64,000 nucleotides of DNA from Marinobacter salinisoli (GCF_017301335.1 NZ_CP071247.1:930001-994000); one strand, 5' to 3'. Counted from the stretch's first letter, positions 26,336-36,744 are shown. Made by a program: numbers and translations. Notes: generated by a model not told the origin, from the sequence alone.

Positions 26336-27699
26336 TGGAGCTTGAAACCCTATTTGTAATCGGCATGTTCCTGACGTTCGGGTGCCTGCTGATGACCGGG
26401 TACCCCGTTGCCTGGGTACTCGCTGGAACGGCCGTGATCTGGACCCTCGTTGGGGTCGTGGCCGTGGACAATTTTGGCGCCAATCTCTGGTTTGATTATC
26501 CCTCGTCGATGGGGCTGGTACCCGAAAGGATATGGGACATCGTCAAAAGCGAGACGCTTGTGGCGCTGCCCATGTTTATCTTCATGGGCATCATGCTCGA
26601 CCAGTCCGGCGTGGCTGAGCGCCTGATGAACAGCATGGTCAAGCTGTTTGGAAATGTGCGTGGCGGGTTTGCCGTCACGGTCATCGTGATTGGTGTGCTG
26701 CTGGCCGCCACCACCGGCATCATCGGTGCGTCCGTGGTGTTGCTCGGTATGCTGTCGCTGCCGGTGATGATGGAGAACAAGTACGACAAGGGCTTCGCCG
26801 TCGGCACTGCCTGCGCCACCGGCACCCTCGGTATCCTGATTCCGCCCTCCATCATGCTGGTGTTGATGGCGGATCGTCTGGCCGTGCCTGAGGCGTCGGT
26901 TGGTGATCTGTTTATGGGTGCCTTCCTGCCCGGTCTGTTACTCGGTGCCATGTATGTGGCTTACGCCATGTTGCGTCCGCTGTTCCAGCCCAACATCGCA
27001 CCGGTTCCGGAGGGCCTGGAAAAGGTCAGCTGGAGCGTGGTTTGGGAAGTGGCCAAGGCGGTGTTGCCCACGGCGGCGCTGATCCTCGGCGTGCTGGGGT
27101 CTATTTTCGCGGGTGTTGCCACCCCGACAGAAGCCTCCGGCGTTGGTGCCCTCGGCGCGCTGATACTGGCCCTGATGGCCGGCCGCCTGAATCTGAAAGT
27201 GCTGAACTCGTCCATGCAGCAGACCACGCGCACCGCGGCGTTTATCTTCGCCATTTTCCTGGGGGCAACGGCGTTTTCGGTGGTGCTCCGGGGCCTGGGT
27301 GGTGACGCAGTAATTGAGGATGCCCTGCTGAGCCTGCCGTTTGGCCCGTACGGCATCATTCTGACCATTCTGCTGGGTGTGTTCCTGCTCGGGTTCTTCC
27401 TGGACTGGGTGGAAATCACATTGATCATCCTGCCGCTCGTGGCACCGGTGGTGCAGCAACTGGGTTTCGACCTGGTGTGGTTCACCATCCTGTTTGCCAT
27501 GTGTCTGCAGACCTCTTTCCTGACTCCGCCGGTCGGCTTCGCCCTGTTCTACATCAAGGGCGTGGCACCGCCAGAGATCAAGGTAACCGACATTTATCGC
27601 GGCGTTGTGCCGTTCATCATTATTCAGCTGGTAGCCCTCGCCATCGTGTTCCTGGTTCCGGAAATCGCGACCTGGCTGCCCAGCGTGGCTTATGACTGA
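26335..27699 (+). CDS. dctM: TRAP transporter large permease (DctM)
   Basis: 454 aa with about 12-13 helices, from the IT superfamily. It forms the translocation path for the organic acid. Signatures include MFIFMGIMLDQSGVAERLM, GIIGASVVLLGMLSLPVM and the conserved GTLGILIPPSIMLV loop, repeated in the second half as LQTSFLTPPVGFALFY. It lies in the dctPQM operon and is followed 13 bp later by the dehydrogenase gene for the likely substrate. Confidence 0.94.
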   Translation: MELETLFVIGMFLTFGCLLMTGYPVAWVLAGTAVIWTLVGVVAVDNFGANLWFDYPSSMGLVPERIWDIVKSETLVALPMFIFMGIMLDQSGVAERLMNSMVKLFGNVRGGFAVTVIVIGVLLAATTGIIGASVVLLGMLSLPVMMENKYDKGFAVGTACATGTLGILIPPSIMLVLMADRLAVPEASVGDLFMGAFLPGLLLGAMYVAYAMLRPLFQPNIAPVPEGLEKVSWSVVWEVAKAVLPTAALILGVLGSIFAGVATPTEASGVGALGALILALMAGRLNLKVLNSSMQQTTRTAAFIFAIFLGATAFSVVLRGLGGDAVIEDALLSLPFGPYGIILTILLGVFLLGFFLDWVEITLIILPLVAPVVQQLGFDLVWFTILFAMCLQTSFLTPPVGFALFYIKGVAPPEIKVTDIYRGVVPFIIIQLVALAIVFLVPEIATWLPSVAYD

Positions 27700-27712
27700 G
27701 GAGACCTGAAGC

Positions 27713-28492
27713 ATGCGTCTTGAAAACCGGATTGCACTGATTACCGGTGCGGGAAGAGGCATTGGCCGGGCCATCGCGGAACAATACGGCCGGGAAGGTG
27801 CCAAAGTAGCCGTGGCCGACCTGACCCTGGAAGTAGCGCAGGAAGCGGCCGATGCGATTGAACAAGCCGGCGGTACCGCCATGGCACTGGCCATGGACGT
27901 GACCAACGAACAGGCGGTGGACGAGGGCGTTGCCGCCATCGTTGAGCGCTGGGGCGGGCTGGACATTGCCCTGGCCAACGCGGGTATCCAGCACATTGAT
28001 GCCGTGCACAAGCTGGCCTTCGCCGACTGGAGCAAAGTGATGAGTGTGCATCTGGATGGCGCCTTCCTGGTGACCCGGGCCGCGCTCAAGCAGATGTATG
28101 AAAGCGGCGGCGGCACCATGTTGTACATGGGCTCCGTCCACTCGCTCGAAGCATCGCCGCTGAAGGCGCCTTACGTGGCGGCCAAGCACGGCATGCTGGG
28201 GCTGTGCCGCGCCGTTGCCAAAGAAGGCGCCGAGCACGGCGTACGCAGCAACATCATCTGCCCGGGCTTCGTGCGCACGCCGCTGGTGGATAAGCAGATC
28301 CCGGAGCAGGCCAAAGAGCTGGGCATCTCCGAGCAGGACGTGATCAGCAAGGTCATGTTGAAAAACACCGTCGACGGCGAGTTCACCACCCTTGAAGATG
28401 TGGCCGAAGTAGCGGTTCACCTGGCGGCCTTCCCGTCGGCCGCCTTGACCGGTCAGTCTATTGTTGTCAGCCACGGCTGGCACATGCAGTAA
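27713..28492 (+). CDS. 3-hydroxybutyrate dehydrogenase
   Basis: 259 aa, short-chain dehydrogenase. It oxidises D-3-hydroxybutyrate to acetoacetate with NAD+. The cofactor motif GAGRGIG (residues 12-18), the NAG motif (89-91) and the catalytic Ser141, Tyr154 and Lys158 (YVAAK) are present. The [22 protein letters not shown] region closely follows known 3-hydroxybutyrate dehydrogenases. It lies between the TRAP genes and acetoacetate-CoA ligase, giving a complete route from imported 3-hydroxybutyrate to acetoacetyl-CoA. Confidence 0.88.
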   Translation: MRLENRIALITGAGRGIGRAIAEQYGREGAKVAVADLTLEVAQEAADAIEQAGGTAMALAMDVTNEQAVDEGVAAIVERWGGLDIALANAGIQHIDAVHKLAFADWSKVMSVHLDGAFLVTRAALKQMYESGGGTMLYMGSVHSLEASPLKAPYVAAKHGMLGLCRAVAKEGAEHGVRSNIICPGFVRTPLVDKQIPEQAKELGISEQDVISKVMLKNTVDGEFTTLEDVAEVAVHLAAFPSAALTGQSIVVSHGWHMQ

Positions 28493-28508
28493 TTGTCAGG
28501 AGCATCAG

Positions 28509-30497
28509 ATGAGTAACACAGCACAATCACCGGTAGTCTGGTCTCCGTCGGAAGACACCCTGCGCCAGTCGCGTATGGGCCAGTTCAAAACCTGGCTCGA
28601 GGAGCAGGGGTTCGGACCATTTGCTGACTATCACGCGCTGCACCAGTGGTCCATTGATGAACTGGAGACGTTCTGGGCCAGGGTCTGGGATTTCTGTGGC
28701 CTGGTGTGCGACACCCCGGCACAGCAAGTCCTTGGCCGCCGGGAAATGCCCGGTGCCGAGTGGTTCCCGGGCATGAAACTGAATTTTGCCGCCAACCTTT
28801 TGCGGCTGGCGGACGGTGAGCACGCAGAGCGCGAAGCCATAGTTGCCTACTGTGAAACCCGGCCCGTATTGCGCCGGACCTACGCCGAGCTGAAGGCCGA
28901 CGTTGGCGCTTTCGAAGCCTTCCTGAGAAGCAAGGGCATTGTGGCCGGTGACCGCGTTGCCGGTGTGGTCACCAATGGCTACGAGGCCATGGTCGGTATG
29001 CTGGCGGCGACCAGCCTGGGTGCGATCTGGAGTTCGGCCTCCCCGGACTTCGGCTCCGGCGCCATTCTGGACCGGTTCGGCCAGATCGAGCCCGCGGCGC
29101 TGATTGCCGTGAACGGCTACGGCTATGGCGGCAAGGTGTTTGGTCGTCAGCAGGAATTTGCCGAGCTGGTCGCCGGTCTGCCCTCGCTGAAATGCGTGAT
29201 CAGTGTCCAGCAGCTCCCGGATCAGGTCCCGATTGCCGGTGATCTGGTGTCCACCTGGGAGGACGCCATTGCCTTTGGCGCTGGCCAGGTACCGACCTTC
29301 ACCCCGCAGGACCCGGACCACCCGGTCTACATCCTGTATTCCTCCGGCACCACCGGTAAGCCCAAGTGTATTGTGCACGGCAACGCCGGCTTACTGGTGA
29401 ATCACGCCAAGGAGCTGATGCTGCATGGCGATGTGGGCCCGGACGACCGCTTCCTCTACTTCACCACCTGTGGCTGGATGATGTGGAACTGGCAGGCTTC
29501 CGCACTGATGACCGGCGCGGCCGTCATCACCGTGGACGGCTCGCCCGGTTATCCGACCCTGAACAGCCTGTGGGAAACCGTGGCCAACGAGAAAGTCACC
29601 CACTACGGCACCAGTGCCCGGTTCCTGGCCGGCTGCCGCAAGGCGGAACTGAAACCGGCGAAAGACCTGGACCTGAGCGCCCTGCGGGTGCTCTTCTCCA
29701 CCGGTTCGCCGTTGCTGCCAGAGGACTACGACTGGGTCTACGAAGACGGCGCGCCGGGCGCGCTGCTGGGTTCCATCGCCGGTGGTACCGACATTTGTGG
29801 TTGCTTTGTCGGCGCCACGCCACTGCTGCCGGTACGTCGCGGCGAAATCCAGTGCCGGTTCCTGGGCGTGGACGCGGTGGCTTTCGGCGACGATGGCGCG
29901 CCGGTCAGCGCAGGCCGTGGCGAACTGGTCTGCCGCCAGCCGCTGCCGTCGATGCCGGTGTGCTTCTGGGATGATGCCGACGGTGCCCGCTACCGTTCCG
30001 CGTATTTCGATAGCTTCCCGGGCGTCTGGGCCCACGGTGATTTCATCGAATTTACCGAACACGGCGGCGCTATTATCTATGGCCGCTCCGACGCCACTCT
30101 GAATCCGGGCGGTGTCCGCATTGGTACCGCGGAAATCTACCGTCAGGTGGAGACCGTCGATGAGGTCAAGGACAGCCTGGTGGTAGGGCGTCAGATCGAT
30201 GGCGATGTGGAAGTGGTTCTGCTGGTCGTGCCAGCCGCTGGCCAGGCCCTGACCGAAGAGCTGCAGAAAACCCTGAAAACCCGCATCCGTGAGGGAGCCA
30301 GCCCACGACATGTGCCCAGGCACATCGTCGAGGTGCCGGACATCCCGTACACCCGCAGTGGCAAGAAAGTGGAACTGGCGGTCGCCCGCCTGATCAATGG
30401 CTCTGCCAAAGCGGACAACCGAGATGCGTTGGCCAACCCCGAGGCGCTGGACCAGATTCGGGAGCGCTTCCAGCAGGCCCAACTGTTGCCGGCCTGA
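28509..30497 (+). CDS. Acetoacetate-CoA ligase
   Basis: 662 aa, adenylate-forming enzyme. It activates acetoacetate to acetoacetyl-CoA with ATP and CoA. The AMP-binding motif YSSGTTGKPKCIVHGNAG is clear, and the residues around it (LLVNHAKELMLHGDVGPDDR, FFTTCGWMMWNW-like) are those of AACS rather than acetyl-CoA synthetase. The lysine loop near the end reads IPYTRSGKKVE. CAGGAG lies 7 bp before the start at 28509; a longer reading from 28461 overlaps the previous gene and is rejected. It is the last gene of the 3-hydroxybutyrate operon, ended by a hairpin. Confidence 0.93.
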   Translation: MSNTAQSPVVWSPSEDTLRQSRMGQFKTWLEEQGFGPFADYHALHQWSIDELETFWARVWDFCGLVCDTPAQQVLGRREMPGAEWFPGMKLNFAANLLRLADGEHAEREAIVAYCETRPVLRRTYAELKADVGAFEAFLRSKGIVAGDRVAGVVTNGYEAMVGMLAATSLGAIWSSASPDFGSGAILDRFGQIEPAALIAVNGYGYGGKVFGRQQEFAELVAGLPSLKCVISVQQLPDQVPIAGDLVSTWEDAIAFGAGQVPTFTPQDPDHPVYILYSSGTTGKPKCIVHGNAGLLVNHAKELMLHGDVGPDDRFLYFTTCGWMMWNWQASALMTGAAVITVDGSPGYPTLNSLWETVANEKVTHYGTSARFLAGCRKAELKPAKDLDLSALRVLFSTGSPLLPEDYDWVYEDGAPGALLGSIAGGTDICGCFVGATPLLPVRRGEIQCRFLGVDAVAFGDDGAPVSAGRGELVCRQPLPSMPVCFWDDADGARYRSAYFDSFPGVWAHGDFIEFTEHGGAIIYGRSDATLNPGGVRIGTAEIYRQVETVDEVKDSLVVGRQIDGDVEVVLLVVPAAGQALTEELQKTLKTRIREGASPRHVPRHIVEVPDIPYTRSGKKVELAVARLINGSAKADNRDALANPEALDQIRERFQQAQLLPA

Positions 30498-30504
30498 CCC
30501 TGCC

Positions 30505-30530
30505 GGACGGAGCCGACGCCGGCTCCGTCC
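30505..30530 (+). terminator. Stem-loop at the end of the 3-hydroxybutyrate operon
   Basis: The perfect 10-bp stem GGACGGAGCC / GGCTCCGTCC with a 6-base loop begins 8 bp after the ligase stop codon. Only a short T-containing tail follows (TGCTTCC), so termination may be incomplete or aided by other factors. Confidence 0.6.
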
Positions 30531-30801
30531 TGCTTCCGGCGCTGTGGCGCCGCCTACCCCGCGCCAGATACCCCAATGTATGAAAGTTTCGTAAATTCGC
30601 GGTGCGTTGGCGCGTGTTTATCGCTTTTAGAGCTTGGTTACTCCGTTTTTATACTAAGATCGTAACGCTGATTTCCGAAAAAATGTTATCTTAATAAGCC
30701 TATCAAAAGTTTCTGATCAGTCATCGCTCGGGTCTCGCGTTCACAAGACGCATGACTGCGCCATGACCGTCCTGAACCCACCCATTAGCCTGAGGACGAA
30801 A
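30531..30801 (+). promoter_or_regulatory. AT-rich leader of the isocitrate dehydrogenase gene
   Basis: About 270 bp without a gene. It contains several candidate -10 boxes (TATACT near 30650; TATCTT near 30688) but no convincing -35 partner. Nothing else recognisable is present. Confidence 0.4.
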
Positions 30802-33045
30802 ATGACATCATCCAAAGCCAAGATCGTCTATACCCTGACTGACGAGGCGCCTGCCCTCGCGACGCGGTCACTGCTTCCCATCCTGGAAACCTACGCCAAG
30901 CCGGCTGGTATTGATTTCGAGACCAGCGACATTTCTCTGGCGGCACGTATTCTGGCGACGTTCCCGGATCATCTGGAAGAGGATCAGCGGGTTCCCGATG
31001 CCCTGGCCGAGCTGGGCGAATACACCAAGGACCCGGACGCCAACATCATCAAATTGCCCAACATTTCCGCCTCGATCCCGCAGCTGCGTGCCGCGATCAA
31101 GGAGCTGAATGAGCAGGGCTACCAGGTTCCGGAATACAAAGAACATCCTGCAACGGATGAGGAAGAGCAGATCAAGGCCCGTTACGCCAAGGTGCTTGGC
31201 AGTGCGGTCAACCCGGTTCTGCGTGAAGGTAACTCTGACCGTCGCGCGCCGGCGGCCGTCAAAGCCTTCGCCCGCAAGCACCCGCATTCCATGGGTGAGT
31301 GGAGCCCGGCTTCGCGTACCCACGTCGCCCACATGCGCGGCGGCGACTTCTACTCAAGTGAACAGTCACTCACCCTGGAACAGGCGACTGACGCCAAGAT
31401 CGTGTTTGAAAACGCCAAGGGCGAGCAGACCATCATGAAGGACAGCCTGCCGCTGCAGGACGGCGAAGTTCTTGATGCCATGTTCATGAGCAAGAAAGCC
31501 CTGTGCGCGTTCTTCGACGACGTGATTGCCGATTGCGAAAAGACCGGTGTCATGTTCTCGCTGCACGTCAAGGCGACCATGATGAAAATCTCTCACCCGA
31601 TCGTGTTCGGTCACGCGGTGAAGATTTTCTACAAGGATCTGTTCGACAAATACGGCGACCTGTTTGACGAGCTGGGTGTTAACCCCAACAACGGCCTGTC
31701 CAGCGTGATCGAAAAGATCAAGCAGTTGCCGGAGTCCAAGCAGGAAGAAATTCAGGAAGAGCTGCATAAGTGCTACGAGCATCGCCCTGAAATCGCCATG
31801 GTGGATTCCGTTAAAGGCATCACCAACCTGCACGTACCGAGCGACGTGATTGTCGACGCCTCCATGCCGGCGATGATCCGGAACTCCGGCAAGATGTGGG
31901 CCCGGGATGGCAAGCTCAAGGACACCAAGGCGGTCATGCCGGAGTCCACCTACGCCACCATCTATCAGGAAGTGATCAACTTCTGTAAGACCCACGGCGC
32001 CTTTGATCCCACCACGATGGGTACTGTGCCGAACGTTGGTCTGATGGCTCAGAAGGCGGAAGAGTACGGCTCTCACGACAAGACCTTCGAAATGAAGGAA
32101 GACGGCATCATGCGCATTATCGATGCCGACGGTCGGGTGCTGACCGAGCACAAGGTGGAAGAAGGCGACATCTGGCGTGCCTGCCAGACCAAGGATCTGC
32201 CGATCCGTGACTGGGTCAAGCTGGCGGTGAACCGTGGTCGTTCCTCTGGTATGCCGGTACTGTTCTGGCTCGACGACGAGCGTCCTCACGATGCCCAGTT
32301 GATCCAGAAGGTTGAGACGTATCTGGCCGAACTGGATACCGACGGCGTGGAAATCCTGATCAAGAGCCCGGTTCGCGCCATCCGCTGGACCATGGAGCGC
32401 CTGATCCGTGGCCTCGATACCATCTCCGTGACCGGTAACGTATTGCGTGACTACCTCACCGACCTGTTCCCGATCCTGGAGCTGGGCACCAGCGCCAAGA
32501 TGCTGTCCATCGTGCCTCTGCTCAATGGCGGTGGCCTGTACGAAACCGGTGCCGGCGGTTCCGCGCCCAAGCACGTACAGCAGCTGATTCAGGAAAACCA
32601 CCTGCGCTGGGATTCACTCGGTGAGTTCCTGGCCATTGCGGTGTCCCTGGACGAGCTTGGCCAGAAGCAGTCCAACGACCGTGCCCGTGTGCTGGGCCAG
32701 ACCCTCGACAAGGCTACCGGCCGACTGCTGGAGAATAACCAGTCGCCGTCCCGTGTCACCGGTGAGCTGGACAACCGCGGCAGCCACTTCCACCTGGCCC
32801 GCTACTGGGCTGAGGAAATGGCTCACCAGGACGATGATCCCGAGCTGAAGGCGTTCTTTGGCAAGTTGTCCAAGCAGCTGGAAGACAACAAGGACAAGAT
32901 CCTGGAAGAAATGACCGTGATCCAGGGCCACGAGGCCGATATCGGTGGCTACTACCACGCACCGAAGGACATGGTGTGCAAGGTCATGCAGCCGAGCGAA
33001 ACCCTGAACAAGATCCTGGCCGATGCCCGTGCGTCGGTGAGCTGA
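30802..33045 (+). CDS. icd: NADP-dependent isocitrate dehydrogenase, monomeric type
   Basis: 747 aa, the size of the monomeric IDH family (about 740 aa) and unrelated in sequence to the 400-aa dimeric enzyme. It converts isocitrate to 2-oxoglutarate and NADPH in the TCA cycle. Family signatures include [58 protein letters not shown] and [20 protein letters not shown]. The start at 30802 has GAGGA 6 bp upstream. It is a single gene unit with its own leader and a strong terminator. Confidence 0.96.
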   Translation: MTSSKAKIVYTLTDEAPALATRSLLPILETYAKPAGIDFETSDISLAARILATFPDHLEEDQRVPDALAELGEYTKDPDANIIKLPNISASIPQLRAAIKELNEQGYQVPEYKEHPATDEEEQIKARYAKVLGSAVNPVLREGNSDRRAPAAVKAFARKHPHSMGEWSPASRTHVAHMRGGDFYSSEQSLTLEQATDAKIVFENAKGEQTIMKDSLPLQDGEVLDAMFMSKKALCAFFDDVIADCEKTGVMFSLHVKATMMKISHPIVFGHAVKIFYKDLFDKYGDLFDELGVNPNNGLSSVIEKIKQLPESKQEEIQEELHKCYEHRPEIAMVDSVKGITNLHVPSDVIVDASMPAMIRNSGKMWARDGKLKDTKAVMPESTYATIYQEVINFCKTHGAFDPTTMGTVPNVGLMAQKAEEYGSHDKTFEMKEDGIMRIIDADGRVLTEHKVEEGDIWRACQTKDLPIRDWVKLAVNRGRSSGMPVLFWLDDERPHDAQLIQKVETYLAELDTDGVEILIKSPVRAIRWTMERLIRGLDTISVTGNVLRDYLTDLFPILELGTSAKMLSIVPLLNGGGLYETGAGGSAPKHVQQLIQENHLRWDSLGEFLAIAVSLDELGQKQSNDRARVLGQTLDKATGRLLENNQSPSRVTGELDNRGSHFHLARYWAEEMAHQDDDPELKAFFGKLSKQLEDNKDKILEEMTVIQGHEADIGGYYHAPKDMVCKVMQPSETLNKILADARASVS

Positions 33046-33081
33046 TCCCTGATCCTGCCGCTGGCAGGATCATCAGGACCG

Positions 33082-33117
33082 AAAACCGGAATGTCCGTAG
33101 GGGCATTCCGGTTTTTT
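33082..33117 (+). terminator. Rho-independent terminator of icd
   Basis: AAACCGGAATG and CATTCCGGTTT pair across a 10-base loop, and the stem runs into TTTTTT at 33112-33117. It touches the stop codon of the convergent antiporter gene. A second, shorter inverted repeat (GATCCTGCC/GGCAGGATC) precedes it. Confidence 0.85.
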
Positions 33118-34306
33118 ATGTCCGGTGGCGGGCAACTTTGCGTCCGCGAATTTCGCCGGCCCGTTTGAGCTGCTGCATGGTCACCGGCGGCCCGATCAGC
33201 TCGAACAATACCGTCGAGCCAACCATCAAAGGCATCAGGTAGGTCATCTCGGGAATGCGATCGGCGGCCACGAGCGCAAGGCCCATGGCGACGCCGGCCT
33301 GGGGCAGCAGGCAGGCGCCGTTACGGTAGCGTACGGTCGGATCGGAGCCTGCCAGCACGCCCCCGGCGATGCCCCCGGCCACCCGCCCGAGAATCCGGAC
33401 CACCACGTACGCCGCTCCCAGGCCCCCCAGTGTTGGCAGCAGGGACCAGTCCAGGCCAAAGCCTGCCAGGAAAAAGAACATGGCAAGAAACGGTTCGATG
33501 ATGCCTTCGATCGAGCGGAAAGGCCGGACATGATGGGTGGCCACGTTGGCCACGGTAACGCCCAGCGCCATGCAGGTCAGCAGATAGGAAACCCCCAGAG
33601 CTCCGGCGAGCCCGGCCGCCAGAAAGACAAAACCGGCGGATTCCAGCAGCATGGGTTCACCGCGCTTCAGCCGGCCGGTCAGCCACGCCATCGGCAAGCC
33701 CAGAAGCGCGCCCAGCAGGATGGCGCCGACCACTTCGTACAGGCCGTGAAGCGCGGTTTCGGTGAGGCCCGCGCCGTTGCCCGAGAGCAGCTGGGCGAAC
33801 ACCAGCAGCACACTGAACAACAGGGCGCCCCAGGCATCGTCAATGGCAACGACCTGGGTCACCAGCCGGGTCAGCGGGCCCTTTGCCCGGGTCTGTCGCA
33901 CCACATCCAGGGTCGCTGCGGGATCGGTGGCGGTGGCGATGGCGGCCAGAATCAGCGCCGCCACCAGATTGCCGGTCACCGCCCAGATTGCCACGAAGAT
34001 CAGGCCCGCCGTGACCAGCGTAACCGCGAGGCTGATAATGATCGCCTCCCGCCCCTGCTTCAGATCCCGGATCGACATCCGCTCGCCGAGCAGAAAGCCC
34101 ACCATGGCCAGGGTGAGCTCGGTAACCAGCGGGAAGTTTTCACTGATGGATACCGGCACCAGATCGAGCACTTCCGGTCCGGCCAGGGCGCCCACCAGCA
34201 GCAGCAGGGTGACCCTGGGCACATGCAGGCGCTGGCCCACCGTATGGGCGGCCAGGGCAAGCAACATGATGCCGCCGATCAGCAACAGGTCCAGCGTGTG
34301 CTCCAC
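33116..34306 (-). CDS. Cation/proton antiporter, CPA family
   Basis: 396 aa with about 11-12 helices and no C-terminal TrkA domain. It exchanges Na+ or K+ for H+ across the inner membrane. The ion-site motifs are ATATDPAATLDVV in the discontinuous helix and VVAIDDAWGALLF, which holds the paired aspartates of electrogenic-type exchangers. Other signatures are LTLAMVGFLLGERM and FLAMFFFLAGFGLDW. The start at 34306 lies 3 bp downstream of the ybaK-like gene's stop on the same strand, so the two are co-transcribed. Confidence 0.88.
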   Translation of the reverse strand: MEHTLDLLLIGGIMLLALAAHTVGQRLHVPRVTLLLLVGALAGPEVLDLVPVSISENFPLVTELTLAMVGFLLGERMSIRDLKQGREAIIISLAVTLVTAGLIFVAIWAVTGNLVAALILAAIATATDPAATLDVVRQTRAKGPLTRLVTQVVAIDDAWGALLFSVLLVFAQLLSGNGAGLTETALHGLYEVVGAILLGALLGLPMAWLTGRLKRGEPMLLESAGFVFLAAGLAGALGVSYLLTCMALGVTVANVATHHVRPFRSIEGIIEPFLAMFFFLAGFGLDWSLLPTLGGLGAAYVVVRILGRVAGGIAGGVLAGSDPTVRYRNGACLLPQAGVAMGLALVAADRIPEMTYLMPLMVGSTVLFELIGPPVTMQQLKRAGEIRGRKVARHRT

Positions 34307-34309
34307 GGG

Positions 34310-34780
34310 TTACTCCTGTTGCAACGGGGTAAAGCTGGCGTTCAGCAGGCGGGCGAGATCCGCCGGGGCTAGTTCGATTTCCAGCCCGCGCCGTCCGGCA
34401 CTGACGAAAACCGTTCCGAATCTCTGTGCCGAGTCATCGATGAAAGTCGCCAGCCGTCGCTTCTGGCCCAGGGGGCTGACGCCACCGAGCACGTATCCGG
34501 TACTGCGCTGCACTGCTTCCGGATCGGCCATGGCGGCCTTCTTGCCTTTGGCAGCACGGGCCAGCCGCTTCATGCTCAGTTGGCTGTTCACCGGCACGAT
34601 GCCCACGACCAGAGACTGACCGTCTACCGCCGCCACCAGTGTCTTGAACACTCGCCCGGGTTCGGTGCCCATTTTTTCCGCGGCCTCCAGGCCATAACTC
34701 GGGGCGTCCGGAGCATGGTCGTATTCGTGCACCGAAAATGGCACGCCGGCTTTCTTGAGGGCGTTGATACCGGGGGTCAT
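34310..34780 (-). CDS. ybaK: YbaK/EbsC family aminoacyl-tRNA deacylase
   Basis: 156 aa. YbaK hydrolyses mischarged Cys-tRNA(Pro). The domain is seen in VFKTLVAAVDGQSLVVGIVPVNSQLSMK, with the key Lys and the KRLARAAKGKKAAMAD helix, and in STGYVLGGVSPLGQKRRLATFID. The start at 34780 (MTPGINALKKAGVPF) has AGGGAA upstream and fits the family; longer in-frame readings do not. It is the first gene of a two-gene unit with the cation antiporter. Confidence 0.92.
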   Translation of the reverse strand: MTPGINALKKAGVPFSVHEYDHAPDAPSYGLEAAEKMGTEPGRVFKTLVAAVDGQSLVVGIVPVNSQLSMKRLARAAKGKKAAMADPEAVQRSTGYVLGGVSPLGQKRRLATFIDDSAQRFGTVFVSAGRRGLEIELAPADLARLLNASFTPLQQE

Positions 34781-35011
34781 CGGGAATTCCCTGTTGAATC
34801 TTATTGTCCCCAAAACTTAACACAGTCCACATCGAAAAAAGACGCTTGGCGGCGTGTCTGGTGCCTCGGGGTCTGTCTGTTCATAATGACGTCACTCGCC
34901 CGCGGGTTGGTTGGATGCTCTGACACCGGCAATCTCCGACTCCGGCCAATGACCACCGGAGGTTGCGTGGCGACACTGGATCAAACGCACCCTTGAGAAA
35001 AGGTTTATCGG

Positions 35012-36304
35012 ATGAATCGAATTGCCCGCCGTGTCCTGCACACCAGCCGGATACCCAAGGATCTCTCAACCGTCACTGTCCGCGATCCGGCGGGTGAACG
35101 CCCGGAAGCCGCCGGCGTCAGCAGCGAAACCATCGACGCCATCTGGCACAGTGTGGAGTGCCTGTACCGGACCGGTGTGCATCCCGGCATGCAGTTGTCC
35201 GTGCGTCATAAAGGCGAGCAGGTTCTGCACCGGGCCATCGGCCACGCCCATGGCAATGGCCCCAACGACCCGGCTACCGGCCCCACCGCGGCCATGACCA
35301 CCGAGACCCCGGTATGCTTTTTCTCGGCGTCGAAGGCCGTCACCGCGCTGCTGATTCACATGTTGGCGGAACAGGGCCTGGTGAACCTGATGGACCCGGT
35401 GTCCTATTACTGCCCAGAGTTCGCCCAGAACGGCAAACGCACGATTACTCTGCACCAGGTGTTGTCCCATCGTGGCGGCATACCGGCATTGCCGACCTCC
35501 ACGCCGATCGATGTGTTGTGGGACCGGGATGAGGTCTGGCGGCTGTTGTGCGAGGCGAGGCCGGTGGAGGTCGACGGCGCCAAGGTGTCCTACCACGCGA
35601 TTACCGGCGGTTTTGTGCTCCAGCGTGTCCTGGAAAAGGTCACCGGCGAGAGTATTGAGCATTTCCTTGATGTGCACCTGCGGCAACCCATGGGCATGAC
35701 GTGGTTTACCTACGGTATCGCTCCAGAGCACCTGAGCGATCTGGCTTCCAACTACGCCACCGGCCCGACACCGCGTTTCCCGGTGTCTTGGGTGATCCGC
35801 CGCGCCCTGGGGGCGGACATCCACACCGTCGAGAGAGTATCCAATGATCCGCGCTTTCAGGAGGCGGTCATTCCGGCCGGCAACCTGTGCGGCACTGCCG
35901 AGGAGATGGGGCGTTTTTTCCAGATGATGCTCAACGGTGGGGTCTGGAACGGCAAGCGTATCTGCAGCGAGCGGACCGTACACCGGGCCATCCAGCAATA
36001 CGGGTCGCTGCAAATCGACCGTACCATGATGATCCCGATGCGATTCAGTGCCGGCCTGATGCTGGGGGGCAATCCGGTGGGACTGTGGGGGCCCCAAAGT
36101 CGCCACGCGTTTGGTCATGTCGGGCTGATCAATAAACTCTGCTGGGCCGACCCGGCCCGGGACATTTCGGTCAGTCTGATCAATACCGGCATCTCCATTG
36201 TCGGCCACCACCTGCCGTCACTGGCGAAATTCGTCTACACCGTGTGTGACCGCTTCCCGATCATCCCGGAAGACCAGCGGCCACTGGCACTGGCAGGCTC
36301 CTAA
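35012..36304 (+). CDS. Beta-lactamase fold serine hydrolase (class C-like esterase)
   Basis: 430 aa. The SxxK motif is S105-A-S-K108 and the catalytic Tyr is probably Tyr194 (SYHAIT). The overall pattern (VLSHRGGIPALP, GFVLQRVLEKVTGESIEHFLD, GNLCGTAEEMGRFFQMML, FGHVGLINKLCW) is that of the EstB/LACTB-type beta-lactamase-related family, which are usually esterases or peptidases rather than true beta-lactamases. I see no signal peptide, so it is probably cytoplasmic. The 231-bp gap upstream holds no evident gene. It ends 4 bp into the convergent small gene. Confidence 0.85.
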   Translation: MNRIARRVLHTSRIPKDLSTVTVRDPAGERPEAAGVSSETIDAIWHSVECLYRTGVHPGMQLSVRHKGEQVLHRAIGHAHGNGPNDPATGPTAAMTTETPVCFFSASKAVTALLIHMLAEQGLVNLMDPVSYYCPEFAQNGKRTITLHQVLSHRGGIPALPTSTPIDVLWDRDEVWRLLCEARPVEVDGAKVSYHAITGGFVLQRVLEKVTGESIEHFLDVHLRQPMGMTWFTYGIAPEHLSDLASNYATGPTPRFPVSWVIRRALGADIHTVERVSNDPRFQEAVIPAGNLCGTAEEMGRFFQMMLNGGVWNGKRICSERTVHRAIQQYGSLQIDRTMMIPMRFSAGLMLGGNPVGLWGPQSRHAFGHVGLINKLCWADPARDISVSLINTGISIVGHHLPSLAKFVYTVCDRFPIIPEDQRPLALAGS

Positions 36305-36648
36305 ACCGACCGCAGCTGCGCCTCCAGAATACCCAGCACTGACGACACCACATCCCGGAAATCGGTCAGTGTCTGGGTCCTCTGAATGACATCCTCCCGG
36401 TTTTCATCCAGCTGTTCCAGCTTCGGAACCACCCGTCGGATTCCCTCGGTAATCATCTCGTAAGGGTAGTGTTGTTCCTGAACACTGAGCTTGTTCATCT
36501 CTGCCACTTCCTGATGGAAGATGCTGATGACGTCGTACACCATGTCTTTGTGGCGAATGTTGCCCGCCTCCCAGTAGGCATCATCCAGCAGTTCCAGCAG
36601 CGATAGGTATTCCCGGAGGGTATGAGCAACAGACGTCTGGGGAGTCAT
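36301..36648 (-). CDS. Hypothetical protein, helical
   Basis: 115 aa, ATG start at 36648. The sequence is almost entirely helical and charged (LREYLSLLELLDDAYWEAG, VYDVISIFHQEVAEMNKL), with no membrane segment or cysteines. I do not recognise a family. It overlaps the end of the hydrolase gene by 4 bp on the opposite strand. The length, clean start and codon composition support a real gene. Confidence 0.6.
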   Translation of the reverse strand: MTPQTSVAHTLREYLSLLELLDDAYWEAGNIRHKDMVYDVISIFHQEVAEMNKLSVQEQHYPYEMITEGIRRVVPKLEQLDENREDVIQRTQTLTDFRDVVSSVLGILEAQLRSV

Positions 36649-36744
36649 GGCAATCCGTTTGGCGGGCGATAAGTGACTGTTTAACGGAACTATAGCAGGG
36701 GATACGTCGTGTGATGAATAAAGACCTGTGACGGGGATCTTAAT

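Noticed and set aside
35012..36304. True beta-lactamase (antibiotic resistance)
   Set aside because: The SxxK and Tyr are present, but there is no signal peptide and the remaining motifs match the esterase-like LACTB/EstB group.
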